64,000 nucleotides of DNA from CAVWUA01 sp963758025 (GTDB lineage Bacteria; Planctomycetota; Planctomycetia; Isosphaerales; Isosphaeraceae), in contig CAVWUA010000005.1 in assembly GCA_963758025.1 (NCBI GenBank), forward strand, positions 310,001 to 374,000, written 5' to 3'. The position numbers and the translations under genes are program-made. How positions within the stretch are numbered: position 1 is the stretch's first letter; each line of letters opens with the position of its first letter. The notes under the pieces were generated by a model. It saw nothing but the letters and a program-made list of their open reading frames with translations, was not told the DNA's origin and searched no databases. Of the stretch, positions 1 to 11,163 are shown piece after piece.

Positions 1-438
1 GCCGACGTGAACGTGGACACCGAGACGGGCGTTGTCACGCTCAACAAGATCGTGGCGATCCAGGACTCGGGCCTGATCATCGACATGATGACCTGGAAGA
101 GCCAGGTCTATGGTGGCGTGATCATGGGCATCAACTACGGCCTGTTCGAAGAACGGATCATGGACCCGACGACCGGCATCATGCTCAACTCCGACATGGA
201 GATGTACAAGCTGGCCGGCGCGAGCGACATCCCCGAGATCATCGTCGAGGCGTTCAACACGCCCGAGATGCGTGCCCGCGGCGTCATCGGCGTCGGCGAA
301 CCGCCGACGATCTCGACGGCCGCCGCCATCGGCAACGCCGTGGCCAATGCCATCGGCGTCCGCGTTCCTGAGTGGCCCATGAGTCCCCGCAACGTTCTGA
401 ACGCCCTGTCGCAGTCCAAGATTGGAGGGAAGGCGTAA
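1..438 (+). CDS. Xanthine dehydrogenase family, molybdopterin-binding subunit (C-terminal part)
   Basis: The reading frame is open from the first base, so the N-terminus lies outside the window; about 145 residues remain. The visible part reads like the end of the large molybdenum-cofactor subunit of xanthine dehydrogenase/aldehyde oxidase-type hydroxylases: a VYGGVIMGINYGLFEE stretch, then GVIGVGEPPTISTAAAIGNA, which carries the GxGEPP motif whose glutamate is the general base of the Mo active site in this family. The stop lies two bases before the ATG of the FAD subunit, so the two are co-transcribed. The 2Fe-2S subunit probably lies upstream. The substrate cannot be told from this fragment. 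Confidence 0.9.
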   Translation, partial: ADVNVDTETGVVTLNKIVAIQDSGLIIDMMTWKSQVYGGVIMGINYGLFEERIMDPTTGIMLNSDMEMYKLAGASDIPEIIVEAFNTPEMRARGVIGVGEPPTISTAAAIGNAVANAIGVRVPEWPMSPRNVLNALSQSKIGGKA

Positions 439-440
439 TT

Positions 441-1508
441 ATGAAAGCCTTTGAATACGCCAGCCCGGCGTCCGTGGAGCAGGCTATCCAGCTCCTCTCG
501 GGCCGCGACTCGTGCGAGGCCCTCTCCGGCGGCACCGACCTGCTCAGCCGGATGAAAGACTACATCACCAGTCCCCAGCGGGTCGTTTACATCCGCGATA
601 TCAAGGACATCTCCGGCATCTCGGGTGATTCCAAGAATCAGGGACTGACGATCGGCGGCAATACCCGGCTGGTCGAGATCATCGAGCATCCGGAGAGTAC
701 CAAGGCTTATCCGGCTCTGCGGCAAGCGGCCCTGGAAGTCGCCACGCCGCAGATTCGCAACATGGCCACTCTGGGCGGCAACCTCATGCAGCGCCCGCGT
801 TGCTGGTACTACCGTAGCGGCTTCGGCCTGCTCGGCGGCCGTCGCGAAGGCGAGAAGCTCGTCCGCGAGCTGGAAGGCGAATTCACTCCCACGGACTATA
901 ACGAGGGGGAACAGGGCGGCAACCTGATCCGCAAGGGGGACAACCGCTTCCACGCCATCTTCCTGACCGATGGCGACGCCCTGTTCGTCAGCCCGTCGAG
1001 CCTCGCGCCTCCGTTGATCGTTCTTGGCGCCAAGGCCACTCTCGTCGGTCCTGACGGCGAGCGAACCATCCCAGTCGCGGATCTCTATCGCATTCCCAAG
1101 AAGGAGGACGAGCGCGAGCTGACCATCAGCAAGGATGAGGTCCTGACCAAGGTTCACATCCCGCCCGCCAAGGGGAAGAACGCGACCTACGAGGTTCGGC
1201 ACAAGCAGGCTCACGACTGGCCGCTCGTCCTCGCGTCGGTCTGCGTCGAGATGGACGGCGACAAGGTGTCGAAGGCTCAGATCGTCCTGGGCAACGTCGC
1301 TCCCATTCCGTACCGCAGCAAGCCGGCCGAGGACGCGATCACCGGCAAGGCCATCAACCAGGAAACCGCCGAGGCCGCCGGTCAGGCCGCCATCGAGGAG
1401 GCCAAGCCACTCTCGATGAATGCCTTCCGCGTGCCCATCACCAAGACCGCCATCAAGCGCGCCCTGCTGGCCGCTGTCGGCGACCGCTACTGGGAGGAGG
1501 GGAACTGA
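441..1508 (+). CDS. Xanthine dehydrogenase family, FAD-binding subunit
   Basis: This 355-residue protein is the FAD (medium) subunit of a molybdenum hydroxylase, passing electrons from the Mo subunit through FeS centres to an acceptor. Family motifs are the FAD loop ALSGGTDLL (about residues 27-35) and ATLGGNLMQ (about 108-116), followed by the C-terminal CO-dehydrogenase flavoprotein domain. After the second motif there is an insert with RPRCWYYR and a long charged stretch before the fold resumes at FVSPSSLAPPLIVLGAKA; related subunits with such inserts bind an extra FeS cluster, but only one Cys is obvious here, so I do not claim it. The ATG two bases after the upstream stop was chosen because homology starts there. 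Cytoplasmic, same operon as the genes on both sides. Confidence 0.92.
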   Translation: MKAFEYASPASVEQAIQLLSGRDSCEALSGGTDLLSRMKDYITSPQRVVYIRDIKDISGISGDSKNQGLTIGGNTRLVEIIEHPESTKAYPALRQAALEVATPQIRNMATLGGNLMQRPRCWYYRSGFGLLGGRREGEKLVRELEGEFTPTDYNEGEQGGNLIRKGDNRFHAIFLTDGDALFVSPSSLAPPLIVLGAKATLVGPDGERTIPVADLYRIPKKEDERELTISKDEVLTKVHIPPAKGKNATYEVRHKQAHDWPLVLASVCVEMDGDKVSKAQIVLGNVAPIPYRSKPAEDAITGKAINQETAEAAGQAAIEEAKPLSMNAFRVPITKTAIKRALLAAVGDRYWEEGN

Positions 1509-1512
1509 CGCG

Positions 1513-1749
1513 ATGGCCGAACAGCCCAACACGCCCGAGTCGGGTGAGAAGACGTCCACCCCTTGCCGTCACCTGCGTTCCAAGGGCATGTATGTCTATA
1601 CCGACGGATATGACCCGAACGCGCACGGAGATTACGATAACACGATCTACTGGTGCCTGAAGTCGATGAAGAGCTTCGGTCCGGATGACGAGCAGGTCGA
1701 TCGAGAGTATTGCTGCGATTCATCGCGCTCGTGCTACGAGCCACTCTGA
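1513..1749 (+). CDS. Small Cys-rich protein of the xanthine dehydrogenase operon, unknown function
   Basis: A 78-residue protein starts four bases after the FAD-subunit stop, so it is the last gene of the operon. It has no signal peptide or membrane segment. It contains five cysteines: one in TPCRHLRSKGMYVY, one in IYWCLKS, a pair in REYCCDSS and one in RSCYEP. The spacing suggests metal binding or a structural role. I do not recognise a named family. Its fixed place behind two molybdenum-hydroxylase subunits suggests a maturation or electron-transfer accessory, but that is inference only. A strong terminator follows 30 bases after the stop. Confidence 0.75.
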   Translation: MAEQPNTPESGEKTSTPCRHLRSKGMYVYTDGYDPNAHGDYDNTIYWCLKSMKSFGPDDEQVDREYCCDSSRSCYEPL

Positions 1750-1779
1750 TCGGCGAAAAGCGTCCCGTGACAAGAACCA

Positions 1780-1830
1780 GAACGCCGTGCGCCCGGGGGA
1801 CGAACCTCCGGTACGCGGCGTTCGGTTTTT
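1780..1830 (+). terminator. Rho-independent terminator after the xanthine dehydrogenase operon
   Basis: The arms GAACGCCG (1780-1787) and CGGCGTTC (1816-1823) pair perfectly, with partial pairing further in, followed by GGTTTTT. It lies 30 bases past the last operon stop. Confidence 0.75.
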
Positions 1831-1987
1831 GCGGAACCGATCGACGGAATGGCGGATTTCCCGTTCACTTTTTCGAAAAGCTCTTGATCTATTCCGACCG
1901 TTCCGGCAATCTGAATTCCGGAATGTTCGGCCTGACATTCGTCAGGCCCATTCCAGGTTCCTTCCTCTTGATGGGAGCGGAGCGATC

Positions 1988-2104
1988 ATGGGCGACAAGG
2001 CACCGAAGGACAAGGCCAAGCAGAAAAAGATCTCTGATAAGAAGACCGCCGGTAAGGGGGTTTCCCCCGCTCCCGCCGCGTCTGCCAAACCGGCGAAGAA
2101 GTGA
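1988..2104 (+). CDS. Very small Lys/Ala/Pro-rich protein
   Basis: A 38-residue ORF begins MGDKAPKDKAKQKK and ends with a Pro/Ala/Lys tail. A purine-rich Shine-Dalgarno (GGGAGCGGAG) lies just upstream of the ATG, which is why I accept it despite the length. The protein is highly basic and predicted disordered. Similar tiny Lys-rich proteins are common in bacteria and have no assigned role; nucleic-acid binding is only a guess. It lies downstream of a terminator and is a separate transcription unit. Confidence 0.5.
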   Translation: MGDKAPKDKAKQKKISDKKTAGKGVSPAPAASAKPAKK

Positions 2105-2173
2105 TGTCATCAGTTCTGGCCCGGCCGCTGATGGCCTCATCGGCGGCCAGCCACACAATCGGCGGACGAACTT

Positions 2174-3643
2174 TCAGAGCCAACTTTCATGCTCCATCCG
2201 GGATCGTGTCTCCGGAACCCGCAGGTCGATTCCTCGCTTGAGGTTCGTCTGAGCGGTCTCCAAACTGCGGGTCGCCAGGGCGGACACGAAGGAATGCCCC
2301 GGCACGGCATGTTGCGGGTCGTTGAGCTGCCAGGCCAACACGAGAGCTGATCGCGCCAGTTCCTCGTCGCCGGTGGCTTGCCAGAATGAGGCCATCCAGA
2401 ACAGGATCCGCCGGTCCAGTTCGAGCCGGTCTTGCAGGCGGTTCTCGAACAGGAAGCGGTAGGCTCCCGAGTCGCGTCTGGGATCCGGAGGCAGGCGATC
2501 GTCCCGGAGCAGAAGCTCCTCGGCGAGATCGTAGGTCAGGTCAGAATTATCGATCCAGCCCTGGCAGGAATCGATCACAGCGAGAGACTGTGCCATCGGG
2601 TCCGCGAGTTCCACCGTCGAGGGATCGAAGTCCGGAAGCAAGCCGCGGAATGTTCGCGGGTGGAAGGCCGGCCCGACCGTCCGTTCCAGCCAGTACCGAA
2701 GCGCGGGGGATGCCCCCTGACCGCAGAGGGTCAGACTCCCGGCCAGCAGCCCGAGGGCCAGTTCGGAAACCCCTTCCACCGTGTCGCGATCCGGCCTCCG
2801 GATCAACTCCGTAAAGGACACCCGAGCCTGGTCGGCTGAGCTTCCCACAAGCCCGACCACGTCCCGGACCCCTTGAAGCACGTCGCAAAGAAATGCGGCG
2901 ACCGGCCACTCACCCCGATCCTCCGACGCCAACACGATGATTCCCCGCCCCTTGCCGTCGAGCGACGTGACAAGACTGCCCACCAGTCGGGTGGCCGCAA
3001 CCGGCAAGGCAGATTGCTCAATGTCGCGGCGACCCGCTCCCGACTTTCGGGCATGCTCCACGACCTCCGCGTCCGGGTGCTCCCGCGCAATCCGGGACCA
3101 GGCGTCTCGGACCGCCGGATCGTCGGCATCAAGGGACTCCATCGCCTCGATCGCCGCCCGACGCGTCGCCGGGTCGTGCGCGAAGATCAGCAAGCGGAAA
3201 AACTCGACCAGGCCCGGACGCAACGGTTGATTCGCAAGTCCAGCGATGATCTCGGCGCGCACGTCCGGTTCCACCGACCCCAGCCCCTGAAGAGCCAGCC
3301 ACGTCCCCTCCGGCTCTCCCTCCAGTTGCGCAGCCAGCTCATCAAGGGACGATTCCTCCGCATCGATCAACTCGTCCAGCTCCTCCAAACGTTCCACCAG
3401 CTCGGGATATGCCTCGATCAATCCTGTCCCTTGCAGTAAACCGAGGGCTTCCCAGGACCGCTCGGGAGTCAGGTTGGGTTGAGAGAGGAGCGATTGCGCC
3501 AGCCCCTCCAGAAGCGACCGGTCCGCAAAGGCCTCGACCAGCCGCAGAACCACCTCTCCCTGAACTCCCTGAAGGTCGCCGAGCCGTCCCCGAGCGGCCT
3601 CGCGAAGTCGATCCGCCGGAAACTGGGAGACGAGACGATTCAA
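2174..3643 (-). CDS. Large alpha-helical, probably HEAT-like repeat protein, unknown function
   Basis: About 490 residues rich in Leu, Ala, Glu and Arg, with repeated helical pairs such as ALQGLGSVEPDVRAEIIAGLANQ and HDPATRRAAIEAMESLD, resembling HEAT/Armadillo scaffolds. No catalytic motif, signal peptide or membrane segment is seen. The given start is a TTG, but the same frame continues naturally upstream (EWNDRQRDEV before it) to about 3746 with no good start codon. An ATG overlapping the stop of the helicase gene (ATGA at 3861-3864) opens a different frame (MSRRAAWDVELVL). The real 5' end is therefore unresolved; a frameshift near 3740 is likely, and the gene may be translationally coupled to the helicase. 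Confidence 0.7.
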   Translation of the reverse strand: MNRLVSQFPADRLREAARGRLGDLQGVQGEVVLRLVEAFADRSLLEGLAQSLLSQPNLTPERSWEALGLLQGTGLIEAYPELVERLEELDELIDAEESSLDELAAQLEGEPEGTWLALQGLGSVEPDVRAEIIAGLANQPLRPGLVEFFRLLIFAHDPATRRAAIEAMESLDADDPAVRDAWSRIAREHPDAEVVEHARKSGAGRRDIEQSALPVAATRLVGSLVTSLDGKGRGIIVLASEDRGEWPVAAFLCDVLQGVRDVVGLVGSSADQARVSFTELIRRPDRDTVEGVSELALGLLAGSLTLCGQGASPALRYWLERTVGPAFHPRTFRGLLPDFDPSTVELADPMAQSLAVIDSCQGWIDNSDLTYDLAEELLLRDDRLPPDPRRDSGAYRFLFENRLQDRLELDRRILFWMASFWQATGDEELARSALVLAWQLNDPQHAVPGHSFVSALATRSLETAQTNLKRGIDLRVPETRSRMEHESWL

Positions 3644-3860
3644 GACCTCGTCCCGCTGGCGGTCGTTCCATTCGGGATGATCGCGAATCGCGTCGAGGAG
3701 CGTCTCGGGAGCCAGCTCGGGCGACTCCGTTGGTCGATGAAGGGTTCATGGATGGTTCCGTCGCGTGGCCGAACCGTTTCGTCACCGTTTCTACGGTGAC
3801 AGACCGCGTCGGAGCGTTCAAGATCAAGAACAAGCTCGACATCCCAGGCGGCGCGACGGC

Positions 3861-5915
<2,055 letters not shown>

Positions 5916-5919
5916 GAAG

Positions 5920-6429
5920 CTATTCTGCCCTGCGCTGACGCTGCAAGGTCCGAAACCGGTAGGGATACGGATTCGTCTCGTCGGCCGGGTGCGATTCCTC
6001 GTCCAACGTGGTCCAGTCGGGAGAATCCAGAGACACGCGGGGGAAGTAGGTGTCGCCGGAAAACTCCCCCTCGACCAAGGTCAGGTACAGGCGATCGATC
6101 AAGGGGAGAGTCTGCCGAAAGATCTCGCCGCCGCCGATCACGAAGGCCTCGTCCGCGCCGGATTGCAAGGCAAGGAACAGGGCCTCGACCAGACTGTGGG
6201 CGACACATCCCCCTTCGGCATGATAGCCCTCCTGCCGGGTCAAGACAATATTCCGGCGGCCGTCGAGAGGCCGGCCGATCGACTCCCACGTGGCGCGTCC
6301 CATGATGATCGGCTTACCCATCGTCAGGCGTCGGAAGCGTTTGAGGTCGGCGGGAAGGTGCCAGGGCATTCCCCCGTCCTTGCCGATGAGACCGTCGGAG
6401 TTCATCGCGGCGATCATGGATAGGATCAA
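5920..6429 (-). CDS. folA: Dihydrofolate reductase
   Basis: A 169-residue DHFR that regenerates tetrahydrofolate from the dihydrofolate made by thymidylate synthase. Visible signatures: IAAMNSDGLIGKDGGMPWHLPADLKRF (Met20 loop, PWHLPADL with the substrate-binding Asp), GRATWESIGRPLDGR (NADPH-binding), and FVIGGGEIFRQTLP (GGxxIY-type motif). Length is normal. It lies ten bases downstream of thyA on the same strand, the classical thyA-folA pair, and directly upstream of the helicase, so all may be one transcript. Confidence 0.95.
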   Translation of the reverse strand: MILSMIAAMNSDGLIGKDGGMPWHLPADLKRFRRLTMGKPIIMGRATWESIGRPLDGRRNIVLTRQEGYHAEGGCVAHSLVEALFLALQSGADEAFVIGGGEIFRQTLPLIDRLYLTLVEGEFSGDTYFPRVSLDSPDWTTLDEESHPADETNPYPYRFRTLQRQRRAE

Positions 6430-6439
6430 GACGACCTCC

Positions 6440-7274
6440 TCAGACCGCGACCTCGCCTCGGATCGCTGGATGACAACGGTAGTCCACCAACTCGATCTGA
6501 TCGCGTCTCAGGTCATCGAGACTGGTGACAGAAGGGTCGATGCGCAAGGACGGCAGGGGATATGGAGTTCTCGAAAGCTGCTCGTCCACCTGGTCGAGAT
6601 GGTTCGCGTAGATATGGACGTCGCCAAAGGTGTGCACGAACTCGCCCGGTAACAGGCCCGGTCACATGGGCGACGAGGTGGGTCAAGAGGGCATAGCTCG
6701 CAATATTGAACGGCACCCCGAGAAACAGATCGGCGGATCGTTGGTAGAGCTGACAGGAGAGCTGACCCTCGGTCACGCTGAACTGGAACATCGTGTGGCA
6801 CGGCGGCAGGGCCATGCGCGGGATGTCAGCCGGGTTCCAGGCCGAGACGATCAGACGACGGCCAACCGAGGCTGTCGGATCGCGCTTCACGGCCTCGATG
6901 CCGTCGATTAAATAGGCGATCTGGTCGATCGTCCGGCCGTCCGGAGCCTCCCACGACCGCCATTGCTTGCCATAGACTGGCCCCAACTCACCCTGGTCGT
7001 CCGCCCATTCATCCCAGATCGTGACGTTCTGTGCCTTCAAATAGCGAATATTCGTTGAGCCTCGAAGAAACCAGATCAGTTCGTGCACCACGGGACCAAA
7101 GGCGAGCTTCTTCGTTGTGACCGCCGGAAAACCCTGCTGGAGATCGAACCGGATCTGGCGACCGAAGAGGCTCAGTGCCTCGATCGTCTCCCCCGTTGAG
7201 CGCAGCACGGCCCGCGTCGGCTTGCGTTTACCGTGAGTCCGCACGTCGCGTAGGAGGTCCAGGTACGATCGCAT
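6440..7274 (-). CDS. thyA: Thymidylate synthase (one frameshift)
   Basis: Converts dUMP to dTMP using methylenetetrahydrofolate. The N-terminal part reads from MRSYLDLLRDV and shows WFLRGSTNIRYL, the catalytic cysteine in ALPPCHTMFQF, QRSADLFLGVPFNIASYA (dUMP binding) and LAHVTG. The frame then shifts at about 6654-6660 and resumes with LLPGEFVHTFGDVHIYANH to the stop at 6440. The gene is 835 bases, one more than a multiple of three, so one extra base (in GGGCCTG on the coding strand) restores a full-length enzyme of about 277 residues. The Met at 7274 was chosen over an upstream Met because homology begins there. Downstream folA uses its product. Confidence 0.92.
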
Positions 7275-7604
7275 GAATTCGCCATCCGTCTGCGGCAAAC
7301 GAAACAGTTCATCTTAACAAAGATCGGACAAGCGAGGGGCGAAAGATTAACGAAATCTCTCGGATTCGGATGGACTTCGGCCCGACGGGATGGTAACGTC
7401 GAATCACGAGGTTCCTTTCCGACCCGTACCCTCTATTCGCGAACTGACCCGGCATCGTCCGCCCCACCGATCGCGGGCCGTTCCAGCATCCCTCCACTGG
7501 CCACAATTGCTTACGATCACCCTGCTCACGTCGGAAGAGGCCCCTCCTCACGCCTTTGAAACGTGCCGCTTGACCCTTTTCCTCTCGATCATCGAGCCAC
7601 TGTC
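7275..7604. other. Divergent intergenic region between thyA and rho
   Basis: About 330 bases separate two divergent genes, so promoters for both must lie here. I see no convincing -35/-10 pair, hairpin or repeat, and no supported small ORF. Confidence 0.4.
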
Positions 7605-8733
7605 ATGAGTTCGGCTGAAACGACTCGCAGCGGCATCCTGGAGATGCACCCGAAGGGTTATGGATTCCTCCGTGACCCCGGGCGAAATTATCGTGTCGGC
7701 AATGACGATGTGTACGTGGGAACCCCTCTCCTGAACCGGTTCCAGCTCCGGCAGGGGTTGAGGCTGACGGGTCGGGTTGAGCCACAGAAGTCGGGCCAGG
7801 GGCCCCGCCTCTCTGAGTTGACCGAGGTCGAGGGCCGTGCGCCGGAGCAATATGCCGATCTTCGAGAATTCGACGATCTGACGGCCATCGATCCACATGA
7901 CGGCATCCGGCTGGAAACCGGCCCGGAGCCCCTGGGCACCCGCGTGATGGATTTGCTGACGCCCATCGGCAAGGGGCAGCGTGGGCTGATCGTGGCCCCG
8001 CCACGCTCCGGCAAGACGGTCCTGCTCCAGCAAATCGCCAACGCCGTCATTCAGAATCATCCCGAACTGCAACTGATGGTCCTGCTCGTCGACGAGCGGC
8101 CCGAGGAACTCACCGACTTCCGCCGGAGCATCAAGGGAGAGGTCATCGGCTCCTCGAACGATCATCCGCCCGAGGAGCACATCCGCCTGGCCCAACTCAC
8201 GATCGACCGCGCGAAGCGGATCGCGGAATCGGGCGGACAGGTCTTGATCCTGCTCGATAGCCTGACCCGTCTGGCCCGCGCCTACAACAAGGGGTCGAAC
8301 TCCGGCCGGACCATGTCCGGCGGCGTGGATATCCGGGCGTTGGAAGTCCCCAAGCGCCTCTTCGGCGCGGCCCGCACGTTCGACGAGGGTGGCTCGTTGA
8401 CCGTCCTGGCCACCTGTCTGATCGAGACGAACAGCCGCATGGACGATGTGATCTTTCAGGAGTTCAAGGGGACGGGGAATATGGAGCTGGTGCTCGACCG
8501 CAAGCTCGCGGATCGCCGCGTCTGGCCGGCCATCGATATCCAGCAGTCCGGGACCCGCAAGGAAGAACGTCTGCTCGCACCGGAGACCCTCCGGCGACGT
8601 CAACCTGCTGAGACGGACCCTCGCCGATATGAAAACCGTCGAGGCCATGGAGGGGCTCATCCGGCAGCTCTCCAAGTATCCGAGCAATGCGGAGTTCCTC
8701 GAACGGATCGGCCAGACTCAGAAATCTCGCTGA
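7605..8733 (+). CDS. rho: Transcription termination factor Rho (one frameshift)
   Basis: RNA-dependent hexameric ATPase that terminates transcription. Cold-shock-like RNA-binding domain at the N-terminus (GILEMHPKGYGFLR, residues 10-23), then Walker A APPRSGKT (131-138), VLLVDERPEELTDFRR, Q-loop region LDSLTRLARAYN and SGGVDIRALEVPKR. The frame breaks at about 8590-8597 and resumes as VNLLRRTLADMKTVEAMEGL to the stop at 8733; total length is one base over a multiple of three. The restored protein is about 375 residues, shorter than E. coli Rho (419), because it starts at the RNA-binding domain with almost no leading helical domain. ATG 7605 is chosen because homology begins right after it. 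Confidence 0.93.
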
Positions 8734-8895
8734 ACCGTCGACGGCGAAGCCCGCGTTTCCTTCGCGTGTGATGGGTGCATCCACCTTGCCCACACCCACA
8801 TGCGCGGTTACGCTTAGACGATACGGAGCCGGGAAGCACGCCGGAGCTTTCTGGTCCGATTGATCCTGGAATCGACGTCTTGCTGGGACAGTCGC

Positions 8896-10655
8896 ATGTC
8901 CGATTCCTCCGAATACAATTTGGCTGGCGTGCCCGAAGAACCGGACGCCGAGGAACAGCCCTCTCCTCCCGTTCCGATTCCCCCACCCAAACCGGGCGCT
9001 CCCCTGCCCCGGATCTGGAAGTCCACGCCGACGGTCGAGGACCAGCGAGGATGAGGACCCGAGAGAACGGAAGAAACGTGAGCGCGCTGAGCGTCGCAAG
9101 GCCGACCGGGAGAAGACTACCGAGCCATCGAAGGCCGCGAAGAAAAAGAAACACAAGTCGATCGACCCGGACGACCCGGAGAAAAAAGGGGCGTTGCTCG
9201 AAGCCACGCCCCGGTTCGACACCTACGAGAGCCGCCGGAACGTCCGGATCGCGATCGGAGCCGTCACGGTTCTCGTACTCCTGGTGGGGGGATTTGTCTT
9301 TCTCAATCAGTTCCGCTCGGATGAACCGGTTGGGGAACCGGAAGAGTTCGACCCGAACGCCTTCACAGTGGGATCGGCTCCCGCCGAGAGCGCCCCTCCG
9401 GCCCAGTCGCCACAGAAGCTTGAGAACCTGGCCCTGATTGCGCTGGAAGATGCCCGTCAGGTTGCCGTGAGAGGCGACGGCGAAGGGGCGTTGGCGCGGC
9501 TCCAGAAGCTCGTCAAGGATTATCCCAAGACATCCGCGGCAACGCAGGCGACCGAGGCGATCGCAAGAGCCAAGCAGGGGCTTCCCCTGTTCGTCAACGC
9601 CCCCGTCGTGGTGGCGGACCAGGTCGAAACGCCTCCTCCGACCGAAGACCCCAATGCCCGAGATTGTGGCGGTTCCCGCCGAGACGACGGTGCCACCCGA
9701 ATTCGTCGGCGTTGTCGAGGCGAACGTCCAGCCCCCGCCGACCCCTGTGGAGCCGTACCGTGATACGGGGCTTGTTCAGGAGACGGCCAACATCGCGCCC
9801 CGACCGTTGCCGGCTGGGTTCCGTGCGCGGCAGGAAGCGGGCGTGCACCCTTCGGGATGGCCGCTGGAGATCACCTGCGACCAGGATGGCGCGGCGATGG
9901 TGCTCATACCCGGGGGGTCCTTCCTGATGGGCCGCGACGACGGCACCGCCGTCGAGCGCCCTGCGCACCCGGTGACGCTCTCGCCCTACTACATCGACCA
10001 GCATGAGGTCACGGTCCGCCAGTACCGGCTCTTCCAAAGGGCGACCGGCCACCAGCAGGGAGGACCGAGCTCCGATGGAGAGATCCCGGACACCCTGCCC
10101 GTGACCGAGGTCAACGCCGACGATGCCTACCGGTATGCCCTCTGGGCCGGAAAGGCCATGCCGAGCGAGGCCCAGTGGGAAATGGCCGGTCGCACCATCG
10201 ACGGCCGCATCCATCCCTGGGGACCAGGATCGCCGAACTGGAGCCGCCCCAGAGAGCCGAAGCAGGTCGATCCGGTCGTCTCGTTCCCCAGCGACATGTC
10301 CCCTTACGGCGTCTTCGACCTGGCGGGAAATGTCTGGGAGTGGACCGCCGACTGGTTCAGTCCGGACTACTACCAGCAGCTCGCCGGCAAGGACACGATC
10401 GACCCGGTCGGGCCGCCGCAAGGGCAGGCGAAGAACCCCTTGCTGACGGTCAGAGGGGGGTCGCCGGAGTGGGACCTCGCCTGGCGAGACGGCATGACCG
10501 TCCGCGCCCGGCTGCCTTACCTGGGCTTCCGTTGCGTCCTCCCGCTGAACCGTCCCGTCGCCCCGGCCCCTGGCGCGGACGCTCCAGGCCCCGGCTCCGC
10601 CCCGGCCCCTGGTGGCGCGCCGGCGGGCATCCCACCCGGACAGGTACCGTTCTGA
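8896..10655 (+). CDS. Membrane-anchored FGE/SUMF1-like domain protein (two frameshifts)
   Basis: The pieces join into one protein of about 586 residues. Order: an acidic, Pro-rich then Lys/Arg-rich cytoplasmic N-terminus (MSDSSEYNLAGVPEE, later KKKKHKSIDPDDPEKK), one membrane segment IAIGAVTVLVLLVGGFVFL (about 9250-9307), a linker with a short tetratricopeptide-like helical stretch, and a C-terminal formylglycine-generating-enzyme fold (MVLIPGGSFLMGRDDG, YYIDQHEVTVRQY, GNVWEWTADWF, VRGGSPEWD, LGFRCVLP) with a Pro/Gly/Ala tail. Frames break at about 9047 and 9658; length modulo 3 fits two extra bases. The copper-binding cysteines of true FGE (in the RGGSxLC region) are absent, so a non-catalytic, ligand-binding-type domain facing the periplasm is likely. 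Confidence 0.8.
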
Positions 10656-10674
10656 TTGGGAAGGAGCGACGGCA

Positions 10675-11080
10675 TTGGAGTTCGAGTTCATCTCACTGGA
10701 TGAGCTGATCCGGCGCACGGATGCCATGCTTCCAGGTACGCCCGCCCCGGCCGGCGAAGAAGACCCGCGCTGGCAGGCGATCATGGACATCGAGGACGTA
10801 CCTCGATTCCGACCCCGAGACCATCTGGCCATTCATCGCCCGATGGGGCACGAACGCCCAGGAGGACCTGCGGTCCGCCATCGGCGTATGCCTGCTGGAG
10901 CATCTCCTGGAACTTCACTTCGAGCGATTCTTCCCCCGCGTCCGTGAACTGGCCCAGGCAGACGCCTGCTTCGCGGACACGTTCCGCCGATGCTGGAAGG
11001 TCGGTCGAGCCGAGCTTCCGGAGAACGCGAAGCAGTTCGACGCCCTGCACGAGCGCTGCAAGCCCCTCCCGGCGGAGTGA
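10675..11080 (+). CDS. Small acidic hypothetical protein (one frameshift)
   Basis: A TTG start with a strong AAGGAG Shine-Dalgarno nine bases upstream opens LEFEFISLDELIRRTDAML; the frame breaks at about 10797-10800 (after MDIED) and continues YLDSDPETIWPFIARWG through LLEHLLELHFERFFPR to the stop at 11080. Length is one base over a multiple of three; restored size is about 134 residues. It is soluble and mostly helical. The pattern DPETIWPFI...LLEHLLE resembles small immunity-like or DUF6869-type proteins, but I cannot assign it with confidence. It follows the FGE-like gene by 20 bases and may share its transcript; a convergent terminator follows. Confidence 0.6.
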
Positions 11081-11090
11081 ATGAACGCAA

Positions 11091-11126
11091 ACCGGCCCCC
11101 TCCTCTGTGCGAGGAGAGGGCCGGGT
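11091..11126. terminator. Bidirectional hairpin between convergent genes
   Basis: CTCCTC (11100-11105) pairs with GAGGAG (11111-11116) across a 5-base loop, and the stem extends outward through CCGGCCC/GGGCCGG with one bulged A. It lies between stops at 11080 (plus) and 11164 (minus). There is no long T-run. Confidence 0.55.
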
Positions 11127-11163
11127 ACGCAACAACAAATTCTCACACGACTACAGAGTTCTA

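Noticed and set aside
135..1559. A 474-residue minus ORF opposite the xanthine dehydrogenase genes
   Set aside because: Antisense shadow of two well-matched subunits.
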